Source of the DNA: Enoplosus armatus
Taxonomy: Eukaryota > Chordata > Actinopteri > Centrarchiformes > Enoplosidae
DNA length: 64,000 nt
Direction: 5' to 3'
Assembly: GCF_043641665.1 (NCBI RefSeq)
Contig: NC_092183.1
Location: 23,160,501-23,224,500 of the forward strand
Below are positions 22,015-33,700 of the stretch, in pieces. Numbering within the stretch: position 1 is the first letter of the stretch; each line of letters starts with the position of its first letter. The notes beneath the pieces were generated by a model, which was given only the letters and a program-made list of their open reading frames with translations, was not told the DNA's origin and searched no databases. A program made the position numbers and the translations under genes.

Positions 22015-22445
22015 TGTGACTGGCTGCAGGGCCTTTTTCTATCCTGCCTCTTTTCCCTGGAATAATCTTCCTGCTGACATTAGACAGTCTGACCCTGTTG
22101 AGGCCTTAAAATCCAAACTGAAAACTCATCTTTTTGCTTTAACTTTCATTTAGTACTTATCCTTCCATACTTCAGGTCTCCTACCTGTTACCACTTTACT
22201 TCCAGCAAATCAGTCTCAGTCTCAGTCTATTAACATTAGTAATTGTCCATGTTTATCCTGCCAACAATAATTAAACTGACTGCAAACTTTTGAGGGATCC
22301 CTCCTCTGTTGCTCTTCCTGGCATTTCTTCCAATTTTTTCCCCATAAAATGGTTTTTTAGGGAGTTTTTCCCTTGTCTTATGCTGTACAGATTGTAAAGC
22401 CCCTTAAGGTAAATGTGTGATTTGTGATATTGGGCTGTATTATTT
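22013..22445 (+). mobile_element. LINE 3' end (RT C-terminus and 3'UTR)
   Basis: Reads SFPWNNLPADIRQSDPVEAL then KSKLKTHLFALTF, the last residues of L2-type RTs. The characteristic fish LINE 3'UTR follows (GGGATCCCTCCTCTGTTG, then TTGTAAAGCCCCTTAAGG and GTGATATTGGGCTGTAT). Confidence 0.7.
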
Positions 22446-23998
22446 CAGTTGGAGCCTTGTTGTTTTGTGTCGCCCCAGGGGAAATTCAGCTATGGGCCCT
22501 TATTGACTCCCTGGTTTCCCCCACACTTTGTCTCTACTACTCATGAAGTTCGGTGGACACAGCAGACTACACATGGCAGCTATACTTTGCCCATAGCCCC
22601 ACAAACCAACCAGTACTCCTGTAACCCAGGTTTGCTATGTGTCAGTAAGTTTGTGAAAATCTGATTAAATATAAAGTTATTTAGGAATATACACCAGGTA
22701 AGCATTGCACAATATCAACTGAAATACAAAGAAAGAAACACTTCTCTGACACTTTCTCTTCAAGAAAGGGCCTCAAGAATAGATGCAATAGGTGGGGCAG
22801 TATTTGTAATTATGATTACCTGCCAGAAGGTGGGGGTATGTGGCAATTGTAGCCCTAAACCTTGTCAAATGCATCATTTCTCCCGCATCAAGCAATCTTC
22901 CTGAAATTTTCTTCCTGCAATTTATCTATTGATCTATGTAAATCCTGCTTTGCAATGTTTTCTGATCCAAAAATCCCCCATTGAAATGATTCGCTGAAGA
23001 TAAGATTTAAAAAAAAAAATCAGACATACAGACAACTCCTTGATGTGATCTAACATTTAATAGAAAATCTTGAAAAGAATACATGTTTAATAAATGGAAC
23101 AGCTGGATAGTCTTTCATTGACTCCCCCACCTGAAACTCAGTAAAGCCTGAAACTTTACTTTCAAACAATGTTACATAAGAGATGGAGAGCATCTGTGGA
23201 AAAAGTGTGTTATCCTGATGGGGGAACCACTGTGGGGGAGTCGGCTGTTTACTGGCCAGAAACCGTCAAAGCTATTGATTCAGTCTGCTTCCCTCTAATG
23301 TTGTAAGCAACAAAAAGCAATACAAAAAAATATGTTGATGCTTATAAGCCTTATGAATGATCTATCGTAGGTCTATTCAAATCAAGTGTCAAGTGTTAAA
23401 ATGTCATAAATCCACTTGTTCCCACGTCTTTCTTTTGAATGTGTACATTTGGATTAATCAAGGACAGGATCAGTGGTGCAATCTGCAACCTTGATGTTTT
23501 ATTACACACAAATGGTCTTTTACGTCACTCATCATCCATTAATCTCTGTTTCTTATTTTGTCCCATTTGTGTTTCGTCATTTTTCATTTTCACTTGCATG
23601 TGTTAAATATGAAACACAACATCTCAACTAGCTTCATTTCTTAGGTCCACCTTTGTTTCTTAGGTCACTTTTGTCTAAGAATTTAGACCATACTGTTTGG
23701 TCGAACATGGGTCCTGTGAGCTCATCCTATTCCAGTACTTTGGTCCAGAGAGAAATAGTATGACAACAACTGACCAATATATATTTAGCTCACTAACTAA
23801 ATCTTGTAAAAGCTTTACTGCACTGACCTCAGTGGGTTGAAAGGTTAAAGTACAGTTGTTGAACCTCCTGCTTGTACTTAAATCTAATGGTTACTCTGTG
23901 TGGTATAGCACTTAGGGGGCAACAAGATTTATTGAGGAAATAATAAAAAGTCTGGTGACCCCCTTACCTATAGCATCTTTTCCCGTAGCACAGACCAG
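22446..23998. other. intergenic, nothing recognised
   Basis: Short open frames here lack start context, splice signals and family resemblance. Confidence 0.6.
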
Positions 23999-24350
23999 GA
24001 CAAATTTAACATATTTGGGATCTGGATGTAGATCCCGTGTGTGTTTGTGTTGTCTGTCCAATTTCCAACTCTCCATGGTAGAGAGGATGTCGTGTGGCTC
24101 AGGTCATATTTGTTTGGCGGCACCTGGACGTTGCTTGACGTCCTTCTGGATTCATATTCAAACATATATGTTCGATCATATATGTCTAATCTGTACAGAC
24201 AACATCTTTTGCGTGTCTCTCCGTCCCTCCTATGTTGCTTTTCATGAGATTTCTTCTTTTTAAAGAGTTTTTAGATTATTCTTTTTAGGTTTTTGGAAGT
24301 TTTTCCTTATCGAATTCAAGTGTCTAAGGGTAGAGAGTGTTCCATGCTAT
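23999..24350 (+). mobile_element. LINE 3'UTR fragment, diverged
   Basis: Shares order and wording with 25080-25450: TTTGTGTTGTCTGTCC, CTCCATGGTAGAGAGGATGT, a GGACGTTGCTTGACGTCCTT block and TTTTTCCTTATCGAATTC. It is a decayed copy in the same orientation. Confidence 0.5.
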
Positions 24351-24959
24351 ACAAATATGCTTATTTTCTTTCATTCAGAGAGTAAGATGTTTTGGAGCAC
24401 GGTTTTGATCTCTGTACAGGCACAAAGGGACCAAACCTGGAAACTTCACTGTGACAACAAGACCTCAGGAAGCTGCATACTGTCACTGCCCCAGGTTGGT
24501 GTTCACCATGAAATGCTACCAGCACGTGACACCCTCCTAACACCACAAGCTGCCTTTTTTTACACATCTGTTTGTGTACAGATCAAACTATTAAGATACA
24601 AAATGTTCAGTCGTGAGATTGTGTATATTGTGTATTTTTGAAAGTTTGGACAGAGCTGGGCTAGCTGTTTCCTCCTGCTTCTAGTCTTTATGCTTTGCTA
24701 GGCTAACCACGTCCTGACTCCAACTCCGTATTGATCCCACAGACATGAGATTGATATCAATCCGAACATCTCACTCTCAGAAATAGAAAAATTATAGAAA
24801 ATAAGGGTTAGGCTGCTAAGGCTTTCACTGCAGCGACAGGCTCTGTTGAAAATTGTAGCAGTGACTTAAAGTCAGCCCTTTGTAGTCTCCTGCACCTCTT
24901 GCAACTCTTTCTACCAAAACAAGATGGTTAACGAGGTCTACACCCCGATTTGATGAAGA

Positions 24960-25460
24960 AACTTGATAGCAAGTCTTCAAATGGTTCAGAATGCTGTAGT
25001 CTTAATTAACACGAGAAGATTTGACCGTATTACACCAAGTTTAGCTTCCGTTGATATGCTTGAGTTTTGCCTCTTGTGTGTTTGTGTAGTCTGTCCTCGT
25101 CCAGGTCTCCATGGTGGAGAGGTCATGTGGCTCAGGTCTGTTTGGTATCACCTGAAGTTGCTCAACGTCCTCCTGGACCCACATTCTTCATTTATGTTAA
25201 AATCTATATATAATTTTGTCATCCTGACTTTTGTGGAGTTACACAACATCTATTTCCTGTCTGTCTGTCCTGGGAGAGGGATCCCTCCTCTGTTGCTCTT
25301 CCTGAACTTTCTTCTGTTTTTCCCTGTTAAAGGTTTTTTTGGGGAGTTTCTTCTTATCTGAAGTGAGGGTCTAAGGACAGGGGGTGTGGTATGATGAACA
25401 GATTGTAAAGCCCCCTGAGGCAAATTTGTGATATTGGGCTATATAAACTGACTGGACTTG
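24960..25460 (+). mobile_element. LINE 3' end (L2-type)
   Basis: Starts with LQMVQNAVVLINTRRFDRIT followed by PSLASVDML, the RT thumb motif before the usual HWLPV block. A 3'UTR follows with GAGGGATCCCTCCTCTGTTG, a run ending TTTTTTTGGGGAGTTTC, and ATTGTAAAGCCCCCTGAGGC. It ends GGGCTATATAAACTGACTGG. Confidence 0.65.
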
Positions 25461-26964
25461 ACCACACTGCAGGCCCACCCTATCCTCACATACCCATTTT
25501 TCACTGTTTATTGCAATGTATTTTGAATGTAACATTTATTCTGATTTATTGGGTATGTATAGTGAGTTTAGGTGTTATCCTCCACAATGTCCAGTCAAAC
25601 TATATGAGGAGAATGCGGAGGGTAAACTACCATGGAAACCTTTGCTGAGCTTCTCTTCCAGCTGCCAGACTCTGGGGGACTCTTCCTCACACTGGAAACA
25701 CAGCTGCGTTTTGTTTGGTCTGTGTACCATTTGAGAAAATGGTCCAACACAAATGGCTTGAATTACCCATTAGGATTTGACTACAGTACAAAGGCAGTAA
25801 GTGTAATAAATTAGACAACCCTGATAAGCAGATTACAGGACAAATGAATTGGTTTTACATCAAGTAGAAGTGATGACAGTGTTAGCAGAACAGAATAAAA
25901 AAAGTGTCAATTGTACAAAAGCCTGTATGGAGAGGTAGTGACTTCACACTAAGAGCCCTAACAAAGCTAGAAAAGCAAAGATAAAATTGAGTCACATGTT
26001 AAAGGTTCATATATTGCCTGTGTATTGCTTTGATGAGTGTGGATTGCACTTCCAGCATTCAATTCTTGAAGTCTTGTCTGACACACAGCAAACTTTGACA
26101 TGTAGACAAATTAATCCACATGTCAAAGCATAATTTTTATGATGGCCATAGCAGTACTGACAAAAATTGTCCTCCTGCCGATGGGGTTATCAGATCAGAA
26201 AACATGTTTTGAAATGAAATTATGTTTTGGAAGGACAGTGTCAACAGACTTGTGAAATCTGTCTATTTAAATTTGTTAAATTTTGGGATCCATTTTTTTG
26301 ATGCTACATCTTATGGATGCTGTTTGGTGCCTTTTGCACCCCCCCCCCCCCCCCCCCCCCCGTTTTAAAGTCAGTATTAACAGGAGGAATGATTACACCC
26401 AGTGAAAACTGTTTCAATGTACATAGGTATCTGACAGGCTTGAAAAATCCTTTCATTTTCCGCAGATTACTTACTATATAAGCAACAGTAAAAGCTTCAG
26501 CCTCGATGGTAATGTGGGAAAAAGACCAACCTTAAAACCAGACCAGAAGCACAACTTTATTTTGAAGATGTGTCAAGTCAGGCCAAATCTGAAGATGTAT
26601 GGGGTCTGGAAAATAATTAACAAACACAATCAGAATTGCCTCAACTCAAATACAAACTCTCAAGCTGAGAGTATAAATGTCATTACCTTTAAGATGCTCA
26701 GAGGCCACCTAAACCTTGACAGGTTAAAGACTGCTCTTGACGACAGGCATAGGCAGTAGGAGGCAGGACCTCTTCAGAAGTGTAGCCTTGTAGTCTTCCT
26801 TGCTGGTACCTTGAGTGGGATCTGTATGCGTAGACTGGCTCCAGGTGTGTCATGTCACTCAAGACAGGTTGAGGGCTTTCTTCCACATCACCCTCACTAT
26901 ATAACTCATGCGTGCCCCATCTTCATCTGTGAAACCGGAGTTGCAGTAATAGTGTCCAATAGAT
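25461..26964. other. intergenic, poly-C run at 26339-26361
   Basis: No gene recognised. It contains a 23-nt uninterrupted C tract. The remaining sequence shows no familiar repeat. Confidence 0.6.
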
Positions 26965-27155
26965 TAAACCCTCAGGAACTTCAAAGGAGGAGGGATCCCT
27001 CTCCCAGGACGGACAGACAGGAAATAGATGTCGTGTGAACAGAATAGACAGACAAAGTGAAATTACAGCATGGACAGTCAGGATAATTAATTATAGATAG
27101 ATTATTAACATATATGAAGAATATGGATCAAGGAGGACGTCAAGGACGTAGGAGC
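26965..27155 (-). mobile_element. inverted LINE 3'UTR fragment
   Basis: Minus-strand copy of the family at 25140-25290. The shared landmarks are GAGGGATCCCTC, GACGGACAGACAGGAAATAG and GGAGGACGTCAAGGACG. Confidence 0.55.
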
Positions 27156-28455
27156 AGTGCTGATTGAGATTCATTTCACGTTATCTGTTACATCATTGTC
27201 GTTGCAGAGAAAAAAAAAAGCAACACTTTGCTCTGTAAGCAGAAGCAGACTTGTAGTATTATGTATTGGGATGTGATGTTTTTCAATATAACCATATCCA
27301 GATGTGTAATATGTTCCCACGCAAGGCAACTGTGGAGTTCTGAGCTCTGGGTATATCCTGCAGGGTCCACATATATTTCACATTAGATGCTTCATCCCAG
27401 GAAAAATCACTCTCATTTTGAAGCAGGAAATAGAGGAGTATACAGTATAAGGATGTAGTGATGGCTGAATCCACATGAACACAGTTCATTCCGTGATATA
27501 TTTGCATCATGCTTTGAGGCTGCTGATGTTTTGTAGTGTTTGTGGTTGTGGTGGCACATGCTCACCAATTGGAGATTATATTTAACCTTCCTTTTTATTA
27601 AGCACTATAGTAGTGTAGAAGTAATATTTCCTATCACATTTTTATGTCTGTATTGCAAGAGCATAGGTTTCATTTCGACATTGGGGGGGAAACACATTAA
27701 GTGGGGGTCTCAGGCTTTTCCCCCAGGAATTTTTGAGTGTCAAACACTTAATTTCTTGCATTTTGGTAAATTTGTATGCACTAATTTGTGCCTTTTCTGA
27801 ATCCATTTATGGTGGAAATGTCTTCATTTATGTAAAGGAAAAACACAAAATTCAGGCGCACTTAATATGTAATGGAATATAATGCATTAAGGCATTCTGT
27901 ATTAGTTACAAACTAACAAAAATTAAGCCTACCTAATAGCTCATTAGCTGCCATCACAACTTTTTGGTTTTGAGAATTTTTGAGAAAAAATGTCCTAATA
28001 TGGGGACACCTTCACTCTAATCTCCATGGTCATACGGTTGCTCCTAAAGTTGGAGTGGACCTGTATTTTGACCTTTTTGGTAAAAGCATTGACATGGCCC
28101 AGAGCTAGCTGACAGGGAGGGCTAGCTACAGTTGGATCTGATGCATGGACCGGTCATGGAAGTGAACCTTTGTTTGAGAAGATAATAAAGAGAAGACAAC
28201 AGCGAGGAAACAAAGAAGAACATACACAAAAGCATGACATGTAACAATCTAGTGTAAAGTACTGACGAAAAATGTCTCCAATATGACACAAGAAGAATGC
28301 TGAATTATGTGTGTGCATACAGGGTTATCACTGCGCAATATGAATGTATTACTTAGATTAAGAATATATTCCCCCTTGTGTTTTTAGAACCCCTAAACCT
28401 TCCCCAATAAAGATATAATAGTAACCGAAATGTTGTAAAACGAGAGTTTTACTCT
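27156..28455. other. intergenic, nothing recognised
   Basis: AT-rich, no coding or RNA gene seen. A G-run at 27684-27690 lies near what may be an old dispersed repeat (27650-27830). Confidence 0.5.
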
Positions 28456-28705
28456 GGAATTTCTCCAAATTGACACAGTAACATTTTGTCTATGCACATA
28501 ATCAGAGTAGTTCTCAATTGTCATGTATCATTCACTGTGAGAAATTATGGAGCGATGGGTTTTTCCAGCATCTCGAGTTTCAGGAAGGAAGTCATTTCAA
28601 GGTCCAAATGTGGGACTTTTTGGAAATTCTCTAAATTGATACAGTGACAATGCTTGATTTTATTTAGTCAGAGTTGTTCTTAATTGTTATGTATTGTCAT
28701 TGTCA
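28456..28705 (+). repeat. degenerate direct repeat, two ~85-bp units
   Basis: Unit 1 (28456-28540) has GGAATTTCTCCAAATTGACA and TTCTCAATTGTCATGTATCA. Unit 2 (28618-28705) has GGAAATTCTCTAAATTGATA and TTCTTAATTGTTATGTATTG. The order and spacing of matching blocks are the same, about three quarters identical by eye. Confidence 0.6.
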
Positions 28706-28796
28706 GGATGTCATTGCAATTTTTATTTATAAGGGACAGGTAACATGCTGTATACTTCCTGTGAGTATAACCAAATCAATATGCATTTAATATGTA

Positions 28797-28993
28797 GGGC
28801 CTTTCTCAAACTACAACCTACACCCTCTCACTACCCACTTCCACTTCGTTTGTGTGTCCACGTTGAGGGTCTGCCAGATAAGTGCCATCCCAAACCAACT
28901 ACTGTGGAGTGGAAGTGGGTTACAAAACCCTCCAACAGCGAGTCTTCACCGATGCTGACTTACTGTGGGAAGGGTCCGGTTTGAGAAAGGCCC
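28797..28993. mobile_element. short MITE with perfect 15-bp inverted ends
   Basis: GGGCCTTTCTCAAAC (28797-28811) is exactly inverted as GTTTGAGAAAGGCCC (28979-28993). A second inner inverted pair is ACCCACTTCCACTTC against GAGTGGAAGTGGGT. It is 197 bp long and non-coding. Confidence 0.65.
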
Positions 28994-29143
28994 ATTCTCT
29001 GTGTTAACTTTTGATTCACCGGGGGTGATGTATTTTTGTAGGTACTTTTGAAGATTTTTAAAGCTTAAATGGAATCGCCAGAAGTAAAAAGCTAACGTTA
29101 GGCTATAAACGAACTACAGCTTCTCTCTTTGAGCCCATACATA

Positions 29144-30374
29144 CACTATATTGCCAAAAGTATTGGCTCAGCTGCCTTGACTCGCATATGAACTTAAATG
29201 ACATCACATTCTTAATTCATAGGGTTTAATATGACGTCGGTCCACCCTTTGCAGCTATTACAGCTTCAACTCTTCTGGGAAGGCTTTCCACAAGGTTTAG
29301 GAGTGTGTTTATGGGAATTTTTGACCATTCTTCCAGAAGCGCATTTGTGATGTCACACACTGATGTTGGACGAGAAGGCCTGGCTCTCAGTCTCCGCTCT
29401 AATTCATCCCAAAGGTGTTCTATCGGGTTGAGGTCAGGACTCTGTGCAGGCCAGTCAAGTTCATCCACACCAAACTCTCTCATCCATGTCTTTATGGACC
29501 TTGCTTTGTGCACTGGTGCACAGTCATGTTGGAACAGGAAGGGGCCATCCCCAAACTGTTCCCACAAAGTTGGGAGCATGGAATTGTCCAAAATATCTTG
29601 GTAGAGTTCCTTTCACTGGAACTAAGGGGCCAAGCCCAGCTCCTGAAAAACAACCCCACACCATAATCCCCCCTCCACCAAACTTAACACTTGGCACAAT
29701 GCAGTCAGACAAGTATCGTTCTCCTGGCAACTGCCAAACCCAGACTCGTCCATCAGATCGCCAGATGGTGAAGTGTGATTCGTCACTCCAGAGAACGCGT
29801 CTCCACTGCTCTAGAGTCGAGTGGCGGCGTGCTTTACACCACTGCATCCGACGCTTTGCATTGCACTTGGTGATGTATGGCTTGGATGCTGCTGCTTGTC
29901 CACGGAAACCCATTCCATGAAGCTCTCTACGCACTGTTCTTGAGCTAATCTGAAGGCCACATGAAGTTTGGAGGTCTGTAGCGATTGACTCTGCAGAAAG
30001 TTGGCGACCTCTGCGCACTATGTGCCTCAGCATCCGCTGACCCCGCTCCGTCATTTTACGTGGCCTACCACTTTGTGGCTGAGTTGCTGTCATTCCCAAT
30101 CGCTTCCACTTTGTTATAATACCACTGACAGTTGACTGTGGAATATTTAGCGAGGAAATTTCACGACTGGACTTGTTGCACAGGTGGCATCCTATCACAG
30201 TACCACGCTGGAATTCACTGAGCTCCTGAGAGCGACCCATTCTTTCACAAATGTTTGTAGAAACAGTCTGCATGCCTTGGTGCATGATTTTATACACCTG
30301 TGGCCATGGAAGTGATTGGAACGCCTGATTTCAATTATTTGGATGGGTGAGTGAATACTTTTGGCAATATAGTG
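29144..30374 (-). mobile_element. Tc1-like transposon, nearly complete
   Basis: The ends are CACTATATTGCCAAAAGTAT (left) and its inverse (right, 30354-30374), 21 bp matching, each bordered by TA. The whole element is 1231 bp. It carries one transposase gene on the minus strand (about 30240-29226) broken by one frameshift. It ends 334 bp upstream of the mamdc2 start codon. Confidence 0.88.
29226..30240 (-). pseudogene. Tc1-like transposase (one frameshift)
   Basis: From ATG 30240 the frame reads [20 protein letters not shown] with an HTH region ([20 protein letters not shown]). A second HTH/GRPR-like segment follows ([18 protein letters not shown]), then the first catalytic Asp in [11 protein letters not shown] and a [12 protein letters not shown] block. 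Near 29600 the frame shifts. It resumes in another frame as [15 protein letters not shown], with the second Asp in [11 protein letters not shown] and the last acidic residue in SPDLNPIEHLWDELERRL. It stops at 29226. All three catalytic acids are present. The break looks like a small deletion between KGTL and YQDIL. Cut-and-paste transposition is the family role. Confidence 0.85.
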
Positions 30375-30708
30375 TATGTTAATGATTGCGGGGTGGTTGA
30401 GGGGGAATACCACCAGCGGACCCTGAACCAGTCTGGGCGCGGCCCTGGCTCATACGTGTGACAGAGCTGAGCAGCATTGTAGTTGGAGAGGCGCTGCGAC
30501 CTGGGCCGCTGCTCCTCCTTCCCGCCCCCGGGACATCCATTCATCCGCCCGGATAAACACTCCATCTCTCCCGCTGGCATTGCTGCAACATGTGAGAGAA
30601 CCGCCGGCGAGGGTTTCAACGAGCTGTTGGCGCTGTATCTCTTTTGGGGGAATTGACGATCGGTAGACTTGAGAGGGAGCTCCCAAACTCACTGCAGCGG
30701 CGGATACG
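30375..30708 (+). promoter_or_regulatory. mamdc2 CpG-rich promoter and 5'UTR
   Basis: A short CpG-rich block (GGGCGCGGCC, GCCGCTGCTCC, CCCGCCCCCGGG, GCCGGCGAGG) fills the space between the Tc1 element and ATG 30709. CCCGCCCCC at 30520-30530 is an SP1/KLF-type GC box. No TATA box is visible. The transcription start cannot be placed. Confidence 0.55.
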
Positions 30709-30736
30709 ATGAGCACCGTCTGCCTCACTCTCCAGG
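30709..30736 (+). CDS. mamdc2: mamdc2 exon 1 (signal peptide start)
   Basis: ATG 30709, 28 nt, donor CAGG/gtaaat. It encodes MSTVCLTLQ, with the first base of codon 10 at its end. A at -3 gives a fair start context. Joined to exon 2 it yields the hydrophobic core [14 protein letters not shown]. See the alternative start at 30877. Confidence 0.7.
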
Positions 30737-33700
30737 GTAAATCCAAGTCGTCTCACTTTGGGACAAGTTTTCTGCATGTGCAACGAAGGAGTTCTTTTAA
30801 CTTTGGTTGTGTTTATGTTAAAAACTTATGTTTGAAAGCACAGATAAGTCGCGCCTTGATCAGCTCTGCAGCATGGATGCTTGTCTCCTCTTTTCTTGCA
30901 GTGCTGCTACTCTGCGGAATCCTCAGGGCGCAACAGCAGCTGTTACCCGGGTCCTGCAACTTTGAGCTGGGTACCTGTGGCTACACATCAGATCCAGAGT
31001 ATGGCAGCTGGAGCATGAATGAAGAAGGTAGTGTTATCAATAGCTATTGTAAACATACTTGGAATACTGCAGTGTTACTCGTACTACTATTCGAATGTAC
31101 CATGATGAAATCCAACCATTTGGAAGCTTGTGTAACCACTCATAAGTCATGTAGACATGTAGAAATACATAGAATTATACATTAAAGGGGACCTATAAAA
31201 AGTCCTGATTTATCTCATTCAGCCCCTCAGTTCACCCTATGTCTGAAACCGTTTGAGCCGTTTGAACCGTTTGGTCTCTTTAACCCCCCCCCCCCCCCCC
31301 TGACTGACTGGAAGGTGGACATTGCTCCATATCTCTACTAGTGGTCTTAAACTCCACATAATACCTTTAAAAAGAGCAAAACTATGCTGTACATCACAAG
31401 AAAAAAGCAAAGATTAGAATAATGTCCAGGCAAGATGTGGTGGAGCAGTTTATTATTTTCTAACCTCCTGAGCTAGATAACCACATAAATGTTTTAATCC
31501 AGAAACACCAGGTTTACAGTGGAGCTGGGATACTATTGGTTAAGCAGTGAAAAGTAACTTGGCACCTTGAGCCATCAGTTTCTTTTAATTAATAAAGAGA
31601 CATTCAGTTTTGAGGCTAGAGAGAGATGTGTGTGTGTGTGTGTGTGTGTGTGTGAGTGTGTTTGAGTCATGTAAGACTCACTGAGATGCGTAATAAAAAC
31701 ATGACCAGGGTTTTTCCTGCCATAAAACAGCTCTTTGAGATTTCTGTTGTGTAGACACAGTGCCAGAGGTACATTAATTGTTGTTGACCTCAAACATCAC
31801 GTCATGTCTCCCACTGGATGCTGCCATTGCAATGGTCAAATTCTACTGTGTGCCACCATATGTCCTGCATATCTTCCTACTTCATGTTTGTTTTTTTCAT
31901 CAGTTCAATGTTTGACTTTTGTGTGAAAATGGAGGAAGTGAAACATGTTGTTGCTGATCTGATAGATGGAAATATGCCAATATATTGGCCTATTTGAAAA
32001 CCAACATGATGACAGAAAAAATGAAAGCCATCAGGAGAGCCAGATCCACTAAAAAGCTCGTCAGATGGTCTGTTGTAATGTCAGCTACAGGCAACCACCG
32101 GTACTCCTCATTTTCTAGCCTATATTTGTTTACATTTATGTCTCCAAAAGTAGAGGAATTAGTTATTAGCATCACCCGTTTACAGCGTACCCATGGATGT
32201 ACTATCACTGGATTACTTTGATACTGAAGAAAACATGATGATTCTCAGGCAAGTTCTTCAGTGTCTTTTTTGCTCTGATTTCTAAGTGGATGTATGGAGG
32301 TTTATTCTGGATGGACATCAGAGATAATGATATCCTCTGGAAGTGTAACACTGACACCTTTCTTGCTGAATGTCCATGTCTTTTTACAAACCATATCATA
32401 CTTTATAGAAGATCAACAGAAGATGTTTTGATCTGGGCTTAAAGAGGACCTATTATGCTTTTCCTTATTTTCTGTCATATATAATGTTACAATGTTGGAT
32501 ATTCATACTAAACGTTGGCCAAAGTTGCCAAATAATGAGGTAAACGTATGTAAAAGTAATCTCTGTGAGCCAAAAGCTCAGTCTAAAGACTGCTCTGTTT
32601 CAGCTTTTTCAACCGCCGTGTCTATCTGATGTCAGATAGGCACGGATGTACTTATATGGTATCTCTGCTCCAGATGTTTATGTTTATGTCAACATTGCTT
32701 AGTAATGTTTGTCTTCCGGAGCTTGGCCAGCCAATCAGAAAAAAGTGGGCTTTTAGGGAGGGGGGCCTTTAAAGAGACAGGAGCTCAAATGGCTTGTTTC
32801 AGACAGAGTGTGAACTGAGAGCCTGCATGATGGGCCAGTATAAGATAAATCAGGACTTTTTTGAACTGTGACTCATGCAAAGCCAGCATTACCAATAGCA
32901 TTTTTTATAGGGTGTATAGCTGTTCCTCACCATTCAAAACATCTGCAAAACCACTAATTATAAGTGTTGAAAGAAACTACTACTCTCACAAAGGCTGGAC
33001 TAGAGAGGGACGTTGACCACAACCTCTAACCTGAGTTCCTCTGCTGCCTCGCTGTGTCTTGTGCTATCCTGCCTGTTGTCACTTTGGCTGCTTATTTTTG
33101 GAGTTAAGCGATCCCAGCAAAATGCATTCCTTGCCGTTAGAATATTGCGATTGAAATACTTTTTATATGCTTCACCTCAGTATGTGCAGTTGTCGTATGG
33201 AGGTGCATTTGAACAATGTAGTGTGAGATATTAAGTAAATGGAAACTCACTGGATGTTTATCCTAACTTTCATTCATTAGAAAGGGAAAGTTGCTGTAGC
33301 GGTGTGGTTATCATGATGTCATTGGATTGGTGTGTGTGTGTGTGTGTGTGTGTGTGGGGGGGGGGTTTAACAGGCACAGAAAAACAAGCACTTCTGAAGA
33401 AATCAGTGTATTGTTATTGGTATTGAAATTGCTGTTAATTAACCAAAACTGCTTTTTAATACTTTCAGTTATTTAAAAGCAGCTCTGTATTTATGATACA
33501 AAACAGCTACTATACACTTTCAAGTAGTGCATGGGGCCAGCTGAGATTATTTGAACCAGGCTCATGTTTTAGATGATATATTTATATTTTATTTTATATT
33601 GGAGGCAGGCCTTTATTTATTTTCTGTTTTAGACATATAGACATATTTTCTGATCTGCTCCTGCTGTTTGATGCTATTTGATGCTAACTCAACCTTCAGG

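Noticed and set aside
21920..22153. ORF starting with alternating Tyr/Ile
   Set aside because: The start is the (TA)n microsatellite. Only the C-terminal part is meaningful and belongs to a LINE RT.
25516..25814. Two overlapping ORFs of about 60-72 residues as a candidate CFAP95 exon
   Set aside because: The text does not resemble CFAP95 as I remember it, and no splice-bounded frame supports an exon.
29305..29920. Several plus-strand ORFs of 83-158 residues
   Set aside because: They are antisense to the Tc1-like transposase and show no family resemblance.
30709..31185. A continuous 158-codon ORF as a separate small gene
   Set aside because: It reads through mamdc2 intron 1 and into intron 2. 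The parts that matter are exons 1 and 2. The possible intron retention is listed as a finding instead.
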